64,000 bases of DNA from contig NZ_CP053381.1 of the NCBI RefSeq assembly GCF_017868775.1, positions 2,914,001 to 2,978,000 on the forward strand, in the 5' to 3' direction. Shown piece after piece: positions 41,178-50,850 of the stretch. Numbering within the stretch: the stretch's first letter is position 1; the number at the start of each line of letters is the position of its first letter. The notes under the pieces are model-generated. The model did no database searches. It was given only the letters and a program-made list of their open reading frames with translations, and was not told where the DNA came from. A program made the translations under genes and the position numbers. This stretch comes from Billgrantia sulfidoxydans. Its GTDB lineage: Bacteria > Pseudomonadota > Gammaproteobacteria > Pseudomonadales > Halomonadaceae.

Positions 41178-42509
41178 CTAGTTCTTGTCCTGGGTGAAAT
41201 GCAGCGGCTCGCCGCGGAAGATGGCGGCGGCCAGCGCCGGCGCCGAGGGGAAATAGCCGTGGAAGTAGCTGGCGACCAGCCTGCCCTCGACATAGACCGG
41301 TTCGCCGGGGCTCCCGGCCAGGCGCCGGGCGTGGGCAGCCGGCGTCAGCGGCGTCTCCAGCAGTGAATGGTGGTAGGTGTGGCCGCGCAGCTCGCCGGTG
41401 TCGGTCGCCAGGCTCTGCAGGCCCAGGGCGCTGAGCTTGCCGGCCATCTGCGCGGTACCGGGCAGCAGCCCCAGCATGGCATGTTCATGGCCCTCGCCAT
41501 CCACCAGGGCCCCCATGCACGCCATCAGCCCGCCGCACTCGGCCAGGATCGGCCGACCGGCGTCGTGATGGGCGCGGATCGCGGCGCGCATCGGCGCGTT
41601 GACAGCAAGCTTTCCACCATGCAGCTCCGGATAGCCGCCGGGCAGCCACAGGGCGTCGCAGCCGGGCAGCTCGCGGTCGGCCAGCGGCGAGAAGAAACGC
41701 AGCTCGGCGCCCATCTGTGTGAGCAGGTCGAGGTTGGCGCGATAAAGGAAGGCGAAGGCGTCGTCACGCGCCACGCCGATGCGCACGTCCTCGAGCAGCC
41801 GCGGCGGCAGTTCGGGCGCCTCGGCGTCGAGCGTGACCCGCGCCGGCAACCGGTCGAGGCCGGCTTCCTTGAGCACCTCGGCGGCAGCATCGAGCTGCGC
41901 ATCGAGCCCCGCCAGCTCGCCGGCCTGGACCAACCCCAGGTGGCGGTCGGCAACCTTCATCGCCTCGTGGCGAGGAATCGCCCCCAGCAGCGAGAGCCCC
42001 GTCGGCATGCTCTCCGCCAGCAGCCTGCCGTGGCCGGGGCTACCCACACGGTTGGCAATCACCTCGTGGATGGCGAGGTCGGGGTGGTAGTTGGCCAGCC
42101 CCTGGGCCACGGCGCCGAAGGTCTGGGCCATGCCCCAGGCGTCGATCACCGGCAGCGCCGGCAGCCCGGCGAGTATCGCCAGGTCGGCGCTGGAGGGGTC
42201 GCCGTCGAACAGCCCCATGGAACCCTCGACCAGGATCAGGTCGGCGTCACGGGCCGCCTCGGCCAGGCGCCAGCGACACTCCGCCTCGCCGGTCATCCAG
42301 GGGTGCAGCTGGTAGACCGGCTGGCCCGAGGCCACCTCCTGCACCATGGGGTCGAGGTAGTCGGGGCCATGCTTGAACACCCGCACCCGGCGCCCGGCGT
42401 TGCGGTGCAGCCGCGCCAGCGCGGCGGTGACCATGGACTTGCCCTGGCCGGAGCCGGGGGCGGTGATCAAGGCGGCATGGGTCTCGCCGCGAATCGTCGA
42501 GTCGGTCAT
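41178..42509 (-). CDS. cobB: Cobyrinic acid a,c-diamide synthase (CbiA/CobB)
   Basis: 443 residues. ATP- and glutamine-dependent amidation of cobyrinate a- and c-carboxylates. The N-terminal motif APGSGQGKSMVTAAL is the nucleotide-binding loop. The C-terminal glutaminase domain has the catalytic cysteine in ILAECGGLMACMGAL and the histidine in VASYFHGYFPS. GAGGTGAT precedes the ATG, which lies 1 base after the stop of the transporter ATPase. Its presence means the cell can take up or make cobyrinate, not only cobinamide. Confidence 0.94.
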   Translation of the reverse strand: MTDSTIRGETHAALITAPGSGQGKSMVTAALARLHRNAGRRVRVFKHGPDYLDPMVQEVASGQPVYQLHPWMTGEAECRWRLAEAARDADLILVEGSMGLFDGDPSSADLAILAGLPALPVIDAWGMAQTFGAVAQGLANYHPDLAIHEVIANRVGSPGHGRLLAESMPTGLSLLGAIPRHEAMKVADRHLGLVQAGELAGLDAQLDAAAEVLKEAGLDRLPARVTLDAEAPELPPRLLEDVRIGVARDDAFAFLYRANLDLLTQMGAELRFFSPLADRELPGCDALWLPGGYPELHGGKLAVNAPMRAAIRAHHDAGRPILAECGGLMACMGALVDGEGHEHAMLGLLPGTAQMAGKLSALGLQSLATDTGELRGHTYHHSLLETPLTPAAHARRLAGSPGEPVYVEGRLVASYFHGYFPSAPALAAAIFRGEPLHFTQDKN

Positions 42510-42510
42510 A

Positions 42511-43277
<767 letters not shown>

Positions 43278-43278
<1 letters not shown>

Positions 43279-44261
43279 CAGCGGCTCCGGTACAGCAGGA
43301 AGAGGAAGGTGGGCACGCCGAGCAGCGCGGTGATCACCCCCACCGGCAGCTGCTCCGGGGCGATCATGGTGCGCGCCAGGGTATCGGCCAGCACCAGCAG
43401 GGAGCCGCCGGCCAGGGCACAGGCCGGCAGGATCAAGCGCTGGTCGTTGCCCAGCACCAGGCGCAGCATGTGGGGCACCACCAGGCCGACGAAGCCGATG
43501 CTGCCGGCAGTAGTCACGGCGGTGGCGGTAAGTACGCTGGCGACGAGGTAGATCGTCCACTCCAGCGGGCGCACGTTGACCCCAAGTGCCGCCGCCTGCA
43601 GAGGGCCGCGGGCCATGACGTTGAGGCTGCGCCCCAGCGGCACCAGCAGCAGGCAGATGAGCAGCAGCAGCGCCAGCGGCGGCCAGGGCGTGCGTGCATA
43701 GGAGAGATCGCCCATCAGCCAGTAGAGCATGCCGGGCAGGCGCTCGGCGGGGCTTATCGCCAGCATCAGGGTGATCACCGCGCCCCAGCCGGCGGCGACC
43801 ACCACGCCGGTGAGCAGCAGCCGCGAGGGCGTCCAGCTGCCGGTGCCGTGGGCCAGGCCGAACACCAGCAGGGTGGAGAGAAAGGCGCCAAGGAAGGCGG
43901 AGCCGGTGATCACCGCTCCGCCGAGCCCCGTCAACATCGCCGCCAGCGCCCCCACCGAAGCGCCGCCGGAGAGGCCCAGCACGTAGGGGTCGGCGAGCGG
44001 GTTGCGCAGCAGCACCTGCATCAGGGCGCCGGCGACGGCGAGCAGCCCGCCCACGGCGAAGGCCGAGAGCGAACGCGGAATGCGCAGCTCGAGGATCAGC
44101 GTGCGCGCCAGGGGGCTGCCCTCGCCCCGGACTACCGCCCACACATCGCCAAGGGTGAGCGCGGCGCTGCCCCACGTGACCGACACCAGCAGCGCCGCCA
44201 GCCCAAGCAGGGCCAGCGTCCCCAGCGGCAGCCACAGCGAGCGTCGGCGCGGCATGCGCAT
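43278..44261 (-). CDS. btuC: Cobalamin/corrinoid ABC transporter permease
   Basis: 327 residues, about nine to ten transmembrane helices of the FecCD/BtuC family. Typical segments are LSAFAVGGLLAVAGALMQ, NPLADPYVLGLSGGASVGA and GFVGLVVPHMLRL near the C-terminus. The start at 44261 (MRMPRRRSL) lies 4 bases after the btuF stop. A GTG at 44285 would add 8 residues and overlap btuF. It forms the importer with the BtuD-like ATPase and the BtuF-like binding protein. Confidence 0.92.
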
Positions 44262-44265
44262 GGCG

Positions 44266-45237
44266 TCAGCGCTTGTCACGGGCACGGTCGAGCTTCTCGC
44301 AAAACAGCCGGCTGCCCTCCAGCAGCCTCGGCGTGGGGCGCTGGATCAGCGACGGCGGCACGAAGTAGAGATTGCCGCGCTCCACCGCGGCCAGGTCGGG
44401 GTACTGCTCCCAGTGAGCCAGCCACTCCCGGTTCTCCTCGCCCATGCCACCGGCCAGGATCGCCTCGGGGTCGGCGGCCAGCACCGACTCGTCGTCGATG
44501 CGCGGCACCAGCCGCGACAGCTCGCCGAAGACGTTGACCCCGCCGCACAGGGTCAGCACCTTGCCGATCAGGTGGTCGTCGTTGATGGTCATCAGCGGCT
44601 CGTCCCACACCTGGTAGAACACCGAGATCGGCTCGGCCTCGGCGTAGCGCTCGGCGAGTGCCGCCATGCCATCGCGGAACTCGGCGGCCTCGCGGTCACC
44701 CGCCTCGCGGGTGTCGGCGAGCCGCGCCAGCCGCTCGATGGCGTGGGACACGCCCTCGAAGTCCCGCGGCTCGATGTAGAACACCGGCATGCCCAGCGCC
44801 TCAATGGTCTCGAGCTGCTCGGGCGGGTTGCCGGTGACCCAGCCGATCACCAGGTCGGGGCGCAGCGAAACGAGGGTCTCCAGGTCCATACGCGTGTGGC
44901 TGCCCACCGACGTGACCGCCTGAGCCTCGGGCGGATAGTCACTGTAGGCCACCACCGCCACCACCTTCTCTCCCGCCCCCGCGGCATAGACCAGCTCGGT
45001 CGCGCCCGGCGAAAGCGCGGCGATGCGCTCTGCCGGGGCCGAAAGGCACACCTCGCGGTCGCGGTCGTCGATGGCGCACAGCGAAGCGGCGCGTACCTCG
45101 CCGGCCACCGGCCCCAGCAGGGCCAGCGCCAGCAAGGCAGCGGAAACAGCAGCGGGGCCAAGGGCCCCGCCGAAGCGGCCGCTACTGGCCGAAGTGAACA
45201 CTGACGAAGGCCGCGCGGCCGGCGTTGGGATAGTCAC
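44266..45237 (-). CDS. btuF: Periplasmic corrinoid-binding protein (BtuF-like)
   Basis: Up to 323 residues. Solute-binding protein of the helical-backbone type that delivers corrinoid to BtuC. Family features are AERIAALSPGATELVYAAGAG, RPDLVIGWVTGN and VGSHTRMDLETL. The N-terminus carries a signal peptide (AAVSAALLALALLGPVAGE, cleavage near VRA). Start uncertain: a GTG at 45237 overlaps btuB by 56 bases, and a GTG at 45201 by 20. No ATG and no good Shine-Dalgarno was found for either. I give the longer form. Confidence 0.85.
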   Translation of the reverse strand: MTIPTPAARPSSVFTSASSGRFGGALGPAAVSAALLALALLGPVAGEVRAASLCAIDDRDREVCLSAPAERIAALSPGATELVYAAGAGEKVVAVVAYSDYPPEAQAVTSVGSHTRMDLETLVSLRPDLVIGWVTGNPPEQLETIEALGMPVFYIEPRDFEGVSHAIERLARLADTREAGDREAAEFRDGMAALAERYAEAEPISVFYQVWDEPLMTINDDHLIGKVLTLCGGVNVFGELSRLVPRIDDESVLAADPEAILAGGMGEENREWLAHWEQYPDLAAVERGNLYFVPPSLIQRPTPRLLEGSRLFCEKLDRARDKR

Positions 45238-46990
45238 GTGCGGTCTCGTACTCCTTGTCCAGCGCGTTCTCCAGCGTCAGGCGGGCCGACCACAGCGGGG
45301 CAAACTCCCAGCCGGCACGCAGGTTGACCAGCCCGAAGCCGCCGATACGATCCTGGTTGGCCGCATCGTCGTAGCGATCGCCTTGCAGGATCCAGGACCC
45401 GCCCAAGGACCAGTCGCCCAGCTCGCGGTCCACGTCGAAGCGGGCGCTCTGGCTGGCGCGACGCTGAATACGATTGCCGGCATCGGCACCGCTACGATTC
45501 TCCGGATCGGTCCATGTCAGTGCCGTAGCCAGCGTCCACTCCCCGAGTTCGACGCCACTCGACAGTTCGACGCCGCGGATCCGTGCCTCGGCAATGTTCT
45601 GCGGCGCCCAGAGCCCGCTCGGGGTCGGTGCCCAGGCGATCATGTCGTCGAGTTCGGTGCGATAGGCCGCCAAATCCCAGAACCATTGCCGATATTGGCC
45701 GCGCACACCCACTTCGATGGTTTCGGAGGTTTCCGGATTGAGCTCGGGGTTGCCGGAGTTCGGCCAGTACAGGTCGTTGAACGTCGGCGCGCGAAAGGCA
45801 GTACCGTAGCTGGCTCGCAGGGTATGAGCATCATCCAGATCATAGCCCAGTGCCAGGCTGCCGGTGACCTCGTCGCCATAGGCTTCGTTATCGTCGTAAC
45901 GCAGCCCGGCCTGTACGGCGAAGGGCGAGAAATCGAGCAGACCCTGGGTGAAGACGGCGCTGTTGTCACGGCTGGAGACGGCAAAATCCGTGGTGCCCGA
46001 TACCTTGTCTTCGCTATGCTCCACGCCGGCGATCAACTCATGCATGCCGAAACTCAGGGTATTCTGCCAGCGGGCGGTCTGGGTCCGGGTCTCGATGAGC
46101 GAAGGGAAGTCGGTATTGAAGGTGTCGAGCTCATCGCGAGCTTCACTCAATGTCAGTCGGCTGGTCCACCGCTCGGTCACAGGCAGTTCGCCATAGATGC
46201 CTGCCACCTGCTGCACGAAGTCGCTCTCGCCGTCGACGAAAGCGTTGCCGCCTCGAGCACGCAGGGCCAGCATGCCCACCTCCCCCCCCCCATCGAAGGT
46301 ATGCGCCAGGCGTGCCAGCGTCGAGGTGTTGTCGTAGCCTTTGTCCTCACCATCGCGGCGCAGCGGGGTGCCGTCGGTCGTGAAACGGCTGCCGGCGAAG
46401 CTGTAGCGGGTGCCGCCGCTGCTGCCGGAAAGCCCGGCGCTGTAGCGCTGGGTGTCGAAGGAACCACCACCTGCGGAGATGCGCGGGTGCGGTCCTCCCT
46501 CCTGCGCCTCATGGGTGAAGAGCTGAACCACGCCGCCCACGGCATCGGCACCGTACAGGCTGCCGCGCGGGCCACGCACGATCTCGGCGCGCTGGAACAT
46601 GCGCGGGTCGAGATAGTGCCAGGCCGCGCCTCCGGCGGTGGCGGAGCGCAGGCGGATGCCGTCGATCATCAGCACGGTCGATTCACTGCCGGTACCGCGC
46701 AGGTAGATACTGCTCGCCTTGCCGAATGATCCGCGGTCGTTGACGTCGACCCCCGGCTGCCCTCGCAGCAGATCGGTCACGCTGGTGGGATCCTGCCGGC
46801 GCAGGGTGGCCTCGTCGAGCACGGTCACGGAGGAGAGACTCTCGTCGGCGGTGCGCGGCGCCAGGGTGGCGGTGACCACCAGCGGATTGAGCGCCACGGC
46901 ATCGGCGCTCTCGCCGGTCGGATCTTGAGCCTGAACGGCCAGCGGAAGCGCGGCCAGGCCAAAGGCGGCCAGATGATGCTTGGTTTTCAT
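45182..46990 (-). CDS. btuB: TonB-dependent outer-membrane cobalamin receptor
   Basis: 602 residues with a signal peptide ending at AVQAQ (about residue 21). TonB-dependent transporter for vitamin B12. The TonB box region LNPLVVTATLAPRT resembles E. coli BtuB. The plug domain includes VTDLLRGQPGVDVND and GPRGSLYGADAVGGVVQ. The 22-strand barrel ends with an aromatic-containing VSVHFGQ. AAGGGAA lies before the ATG at 46990; a longer open reading to 47254 would cross the riboswitch and is rejected. First gene of the riboswitch-controlled unit. Confidence 0.95.
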   Translation of the reverse strand: MKTKHHLAAFGLAALPLAVQAQDPTGESADAVALNPLVVTATLAPRTADESLSSVTVLDEATLRRQDPTSVTDLLRGQPGVDVNDRGSFGKASSIYLRGTGSESTVLMIDGIRLRSATAGGAAWHYLDPRMFQRAEIVRGPRGSLYGADAVGGVVQLFTHEAQEGGPHPRISAGGGSFDTQRYSAGLSGSSGGTRYSFAGSRFTTDGTPLRRDGEDKGYDNTSTLARLAHTFDGGGEVGMLALRARGGNAFVDGESDFVQQVAGIYGELPVTERWTSRLTLSEARDELDTFNTDFPSLIETRTQTARWQNTLSFGMHELIAGVEHSEDKVSGTTDFAVSSRDNSAVFTQGLLDFSPFAVQAGLRYDDNEAYGDEVTGSLALGYDLDDAHTLRASYGTAFRAPTFNDLYWPNSGNPELNPETSETIEVGVRGQYRQWFWDLAAYRTELDDMIAWAPTPSGLWAPQNIAEARIRGVELSSGVELGEWTLATALTWTDPENRSGADAGNRIQRRASQSARFDVDRELGDWSLGGSWILQGDRYDDAANQDRIGGFGLVNLRAGWEFAPLWSARLTLENALDKEYETARDYPNAGRAAFVSVHFGQ

Positions 46991-47154
46991 TCTGATTCCC
47001 TTGCTCGCCGTGCCTACCCGCACGGTCTTCTTTGCGAAGCCGGGCGGCATGGGAGTCGAGAAAGGGAGAGAAGTGAGGCGTCTGCCCTGCCTCGAGGTTA
47101 CCCACCGCAACCCGGCATGAAGGGAGAGCCGAACGATTTGTCGAGCTTTCCCGC

Positions 47155-47328
47155 TCTCAGGCCGGTCTCCGGGCTGACGAGCGAAGCGTCGACGGCACGC
47201 TTCGGGCCCATCGCCTTCCCATGCTTGAGCACAGTGGCGCGATGATGGACCCACACTCGATCACCGTTGCGGGGGCAGCGTCGGAATGCGCCTTCTTCAA
47301 ACCTGAAGAGGACCACCGACTTCCCGTT
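47155..47328 (-). ncRNA. Cobalamin riboswitch upstream of btuB
   Basis: On the minus strand the 5' leader has the conserved segments in order. These are GCTGCCCCCGCAACGGTGA (about 47262-47280), GCCACTG (47232-47238), GGGAAGGCG (47212-47220), and the B12 box GTCAGCCCGGAGACCGGCC (47159-47177). This matches the adenosylcobalamin riboswitch class. It lies 165 bases before the btuB start and should shut off btuB and the genes behind it when cobalamin is plentiful. The 5' limit is approximate. The remainder of the 434-base gap (46991-47424) holds the expression platform and the upstream promoter. Confidence 0.9.
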
Positions 47329-47424
47329 TAACCTCGAAATGACAATGAGGCACCTGAGAGTGGGCGTAAGCTAGCAACCGTAGCGCCGGGCGTCAACGCA
47401 TCGTTGCGCTCTGGCTGATATGGA

Positions 47425-47853
47425 TCAACGAGTTAGCCCTTTCACCAGGCCATTCCATACGTACCACACCCGCTCGCAGCGAGCCGTGGCGTCCTGGGCG
47501 AGCCAGCCGTTGAGGTCGCGCAGGCGCCTGTTCTCGCGGCCGAGGGGCACGACGGCGCGGCCCATTTCCACCACGATCAGCACGGCCTGGCCGCCCTGCG
47601 CGACTTCCCAGTCCCGCAGCGCATCGAGCTCCCGTGCCATGGCCTGACGCAGCCGGTCGTCGTCGGGCTCGGCGGCGAGCCGCTCGCCGATCCAGCGTTC
47701 CCAGCCCTCCAGCACCAGGCATGAGGTGTCGGCCACCGATGGCCACGCCTCGAGCCGGCCTCCCGCATGGGCGGAGTGCCAGCGGGGCTCCTCGAAGCGC
47801 TGCCTTACGACGCCGCGCTTGCCGGCGCAGGTACCGCCGATGAAGAGTTGCAT
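47425..47853 (-). CDS. Divergent CobU-like protein (second copy)
   Basis: 142 residues, shorter than CobU (about 180). The N-terminus resembles CobU's P-loop, but it reads GGTCAGKRG. The Walker A serine/threonine after lysine is replaced by arginine. The C-terminus (VWYVWNGLVKGL) is like the end of CobU (GLPQVWKR in the other copy). A middle strand VLIVVEMGRAVVPLGRENRRLRD corresponds to CobU's VSNDVNEG region. It overlaps cobC by 49 bases and ends the cobT operon. It could be a degenerate kinase, a regulatory partner or a guanylyltransferase-only form. Function not known. Confidence 0.65.
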   Translation of the reverse strand: MQLFIGGTCAGKRGVVRQRFEEPRWHSAHAGGRLEAWPSVADTSCLVLEGWERWIGERLAAEPDDDRLRQAMARELDALRDWEVAQGGQAVLIVVEMGRAVVPLGRENRRLRDLNGWLAQDATARCERVWYVWNGLVKGLTR

Positions 47854-48446
47854 TGCCAGCGCTCCCCGTCATGAGTGAAGGTGAATCGCCGCCCCTCGGC
47901 CTGAACGACGCCGCCCTCCCAGAAGCCGATGTCCTCGAAGCGGCGGCGCAGCTCTCGAATCACGCCGCCATGGCAGACCACCAGCGCGCGATGGTGGCTG
48001 TGCGGCGAGCAGCCGTTCACGAGATCGGCGAACCAGTCGTCGAGCCGCTGGCGCAGCTCGGCGGTGGACTCGCCGCCGGGCGGCGGCTGCTGGCCTTCGC
48101 TGTCGATCCAGGCGCGATAGAAGGGCTGCGACTTCAGCTCATCATAGGTGCGCCCCTCGTAGTCGCCGAAGTCGAGCTCACGCAGGCGCGCATCGAAGTG
48201 CATCGGCCAGGCCTGCTCGCGCCCTTCGATCACGTGCGCCAGGGTCTGCCGACAGCGGGTCAGGTCGCTGCAGTGCACGGCATCGAAGCTCTGCTCCGCC
48301 AGCGCCTCGCGCAGCCGGTCGAGGCCCGGCAGGGCGTCGGGCAGCAGCAGCGGGATGTCGCGCTGCCCCTGGTAGCGATGCTCGCGGTTCCACTGCGTCA
48401 CCCCGTGACGAACGACCACCAGCTCCAGGCGACCAGCAGCAGCCAT
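47805..48446 (-). CDS. cobC: Alpha-ribazole phosphatase-like histidine phosphatase (CobC)
   Basis: 213 residues. Histidine-phosphatase family; CobC removes the phosphate from alpha-ribazole-5'-phosphate or from the finished nucleotide loop. The phosphohistidine motif is VVRHGVTQWN, the second arginine is in HCSDLTRCRQT, and the distal histidine in VVCHGGVIRE. The start ATG at 48446 lies inside the cobS coding end (49-base overlap) and 7 bases after an AGGAG-like GGAGAG. Location in the operon supports CobC over a general phosphoglycerate mutase-like enzyme. Confidence 0.85.
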   Translation of the reverse strand: MAAAGRLELVVVRHGVTQWNREHRYQGQRDIPLLLPDALPGLDRLREALAEQSFDAVHCSDLTRCRQTLAHVIEGREQAWPMHFDARLRELDFGDYEGRTYDELKSQPFYRAWIDSEGQQPPPGGESTAELRQRLDDWFADLVNGCSPHSHHRALVVCHGGVIRELRRRFEDIGFWEGGVVQAEGRRFTFTHDGERWQCNSSSAVPAPASAAS

Positions 48447-49156
48447 AGCTCTCCTCCCTCGATTGCGGTTCCGACGATGTCGCCGTTGATGCCCTTGAAG
48501 GCGCGCAGCATGCCCCAGGCATAGAGCATCAGGAACGGCGCCAGTGCAAGGCACAGCCACACTCCTCCCGGCACCAGCACGGCCGGCGGCAGCAGCGGCA
48601 GCGCCGCGAGCCAGAGATCGCGCGGTGAAAGATCGCGCTTCCAGCTGGCGGCCATGCCCTCGCGCCGTGCCGCCGGGGCCACCACCAGCAGCGCCACGGC
48701 TGCCAGGCGGCCCAGCCCCAGGATCATCACCAGCAGCAGCAGGCCGGCGCCGGCGTCGAGCAGCACGAACAGCAGCGCAGCCTTCCACAGCAGCAGGAAC
48801 ACCAGCGCCAGGATGCCGAAGCTGCCCACATGGGGATCCTTCATGATCTCCCACTTGCGCTCCAGCGGCGCGTTGCTGCCCAGGGCGTCGGCCACGTCCA
48901 TCAGGCCGTCCAGGTGCAGCCCGCCGGAGAGCGCCACCCACAGCGTGAGCAGGGCCAGCGCCAGCAGCGGCGCGGGTAGCAGGTTCTCGAGCAGAGCGGC
49001 CGCCGCCGCCAGCAGGCCGCCGAGCAGCACGCCCACCAGCGGATAGCAGCGCACCGCCCAGCGCCGGGTGGCCGGCGTCCAGGGGCAGGCGAACGGCAGC
49101 GGCAGGCGGGTGAGGAACTGCAGCGCCAGCACCAGGCCAAAGGCGGCGTCTTTCAT
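48398..49156 (-). CDS. cobS: Adenosylcobinamide-GDP ribazoletransferase
   Basis: 252 residues, an integral membrane protein with about six to seven helices. It joins AdoCbi-GDP with alpha-ribazole to make cobalamin. Conserved segments are FLTRLPLPF, GGLHLDGLMDVADALGS, and the EIMKDPHVGSFG loop. The start ATG at 49156 overlaps the cobU stop by 4 bases (ATGA). Placement with cobU, cobT and cobC completes the nucleotide-loop pathway. Confidence 0.94.
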   Translation of the reverse strand: MKDAAFGLVLALQFLTRLPLPFACPWTPATRRWAVRCYPLVGVLLGGLLAAAAALLENLLPAPLLALALLTLWVALSGGLHLDGLMDVADALGSNAPLERKWEIMKDPHVGSFGILALVFLLLWKAALLFVLLDAGAGLLLLVMILGLGRLAAVALLVVAPAARREGMAASWKRDLSPRDLWLAALPLLPPAVLVPGGVWLCLALAPFLMLYAWGMLRAFKGINGDIVGTAIEGGELWLLLVAWSWWSFVTG

Positions 49157-49713
49157 GAGCGCTCCCCACCACGGCGTTTCCACACCTGCGGCAGCCCGGC
49201 CATCACCTGGATCACCTCGTCCGCCTCCTGCGCCACCAGGCGGTGAGCCCGCTGCAGGAAGGCCAGGTAGCGCCACACCTCGGCGTCCTCGGGGGGCATG
49301 CCCTCGTTGACGTCGTTGGAGACGATCACCAGCGCCACGTCGCGTCGCCGGGCCTCGGCCAGCAGGCGCTCGAGCATGGCGATGCCCCGCGCCTCGTCGA
49401 GTTCGCCGGCATACTCGCTTGCATAGAGCAGTTGGCTGGCCCACAGGGTCAGGCAGTCGAGCAGCAGCGTGCTGCCGGGCGCCACCCGCTCGAGGGCGGC
49501 GACCAGATCCACCGGCTCCTCCAGGGTGATCCAGCCCTCGCCCCGGGCTTGCCGATGGCGGCCGATGCGGGCCTGCCACTCGCCGTCGCTGCCGCTCCTG
49601 GCGGTCGCCAGGTAGTAGCGGGCCCCGCCCCGCTCGGCCTGCCAGCGCCGCGCCAGGGCTTCGGCATGGGTGCTCTTGCCGGAGCGCGCCCCGCCGCTGA
49701 TGAAGGCGATCAT
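49153..49713 (-). CDS. cobU: Bifunctional adenosylcobinamide kinase / guanylyltransferase
   Basis: 186 residues. It phosphorylates adenosylcobinamide and then adds GMP. The P-loop is SGGARSGKSTHAEALARRW, and LLLDCLTLWASQLL is the Walker B region. IVSNDVNEGMPPEDAEVW is also typical. The start ATG at 49713 overlaps the upstream gene by 4 bases. It precedes cobS. A second, shorter CobU-like gene lies at the far end of the same operon. Confidence 0.95.
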   Translation of the reverse strand: MIAFISGGARSGKSTHAEALARRWQAERGGARYYLATARSGSDGEWQARIGRHRQARGEGWITLEEPVDLVAALERVAPGSTLLLDCLTLWASQLLYASEYAGELDEARGIAMLERLLAEARRRDVALVIVSNDVNEGMPPEDAEVWRYLAFLQRAHRLVAQEADEVIQVMAGLPQVWKRRGGERS

Positions 49714-50843
49714 GGATGTCTCCAACGCGCGATGGCCTCGACCAGCGCCCGGTTCTCCGGCCGCGAGCGCACCGCCACCCGCAGCCAGGCGCCCTCGAGG
49801 CCGATGAAACGGTGGGTATGACGGACGAGAATGCCACCGCGCGCCAGGTGTTCCAGCAGCGCCGGCATCGACCCGCCGCGAGCCTCCTGAAGCCAAGCAT
49901 CCCTGAACAACAGGAAGTTGGCGTGGGACGGCACGACGTCGAGCCCCAGCGCCGCGAGCTCGCCCTGTAGCCAGGGGCGCTCGGCGTCGAGCCAGGCGCG
50001 GGTTCGCGCCAGATAGTCCCGGTCCGCCAACAGCGGCGCGACCAGCCCCGCCGCCAGGGCGTTGACGCTCCACGGCGGCTGCAACTCGGCAGCAGCGTTT
50101 ACCGCGGCGGCCGAGCCCAGCAGATAGCCCAGCCGCAGGCCGGGAATGGCATACAGCTTGGTCATCGAGCGCAGCAGCAGCAGGTTGTCGAAGCGAGCCA
50201 GCAGCGGCGTGAGCCGCTCGTCCGGCGTGACGAAATCGACGAACGCCTCGTCTACCACCAGCATGGCGCCGTGGCGCTGGCCTGTCGCCAGCAGGCGCTC
50301 GATGATCCCGCGCTCGATCAGCGTGCCGGTGGGGTTGTTGGGGCGACACAGGAACAGCGCGCCGGCATCGCGCATGGCCCCAGCGGCACGCGCCTCGTCC
50401 AGCATGAAACGCTCCCCCGTCAGGGCGAGAGGCTCCACGGCGATGCCATAGTGACGACAGGCCCGCTCGTACTCGCCGAAGGTGGGCTGCACGATGGCGA
50501 CCCGGCTCACGCCGCGCCTGGCCAGCAGCGCCGCGGCGAGGAAGATCGCCTCGGCACCGCCGTTGGTGAGCCTTACCTGCTCGGGCCCGAGCCCTTCGGC
50601 GTGCGCGATGGCTTCTCGCGCCTCGCGATAGTCGGGGTCGGGATAGCGGGCGAGCTCCGCCACGCTGGCGGCAAGCCGCTCCGGTAGCCACGAGGGCGGC
50701 CCCAGCGGATTGAGATTGGCACTGAAGTCGATGACCTCACTGTCGTCGGCGAGGCCGAACCGCGGCAATAGCTGCTCCGGACGCCCGCCGTGGCTTGGCC
50801 AGTCGTTCATGTTCTCGTTCGCATTGCTCATGGCATCGCTCAT
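49710..50843 (-). CDS. cobD: Threonine-phosphate decarboxylase (CobD, called CobC in some species)
   Basis: 377 residues, class II PLP enzyme. It decarboxylates L-threonine-phosphate to aminopropanol-phosphate, the linker of the cobalamin nucleotide loop. The N-terminus has the family marker HGG followed by DFSANLNPLGPP. The NPTG segment is in CRPNNPTGTL, the PLP lysine in LRSMTKLYAIPGLRLGY, and the C-terminal arginine in WLRVAVRS. It overlaps cobU by 4 bases and lies 7 bases after cbiB, its partner in making the linker. Histidinol-phosphate aminotransferase is the nearest alternative, but the context favours CobD. Confidence 0.9.
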   Translation of the reverse strand: MSDAMSNANENMNDWPSHGGRPEQLLPRFGLADDSEVIDFSANLNPLGPPSWLPERLAASVAELARYPDPDYREAREAIAHAEGLGPEQVRLTNGGAEAIFLAAALLARRGVSRVAIVQPTFGEYERACRHYGIAVEPLALTGERFMLDEARAAGAMRDAGALFLCRPNNPTGTLIERGIIERLLATGQRHGAMLVVDEAFVDFVTPDERLTPLLARFDNLLLLRSMTKLYAIPGLRLGYLLGSAAAVNAAAELQPPWSVNALAAGLVAPLLADRDYLARTRAWLDAERPWLQGELAALGLDVVPSHANFLLFRDAWLQEARGGSMPALLEHLARGGILVRHTHRFIGLEGAWLRVAVRSRPENRALVEAIARWRHP

Positions 50844-50850
50844 TGCCTCT

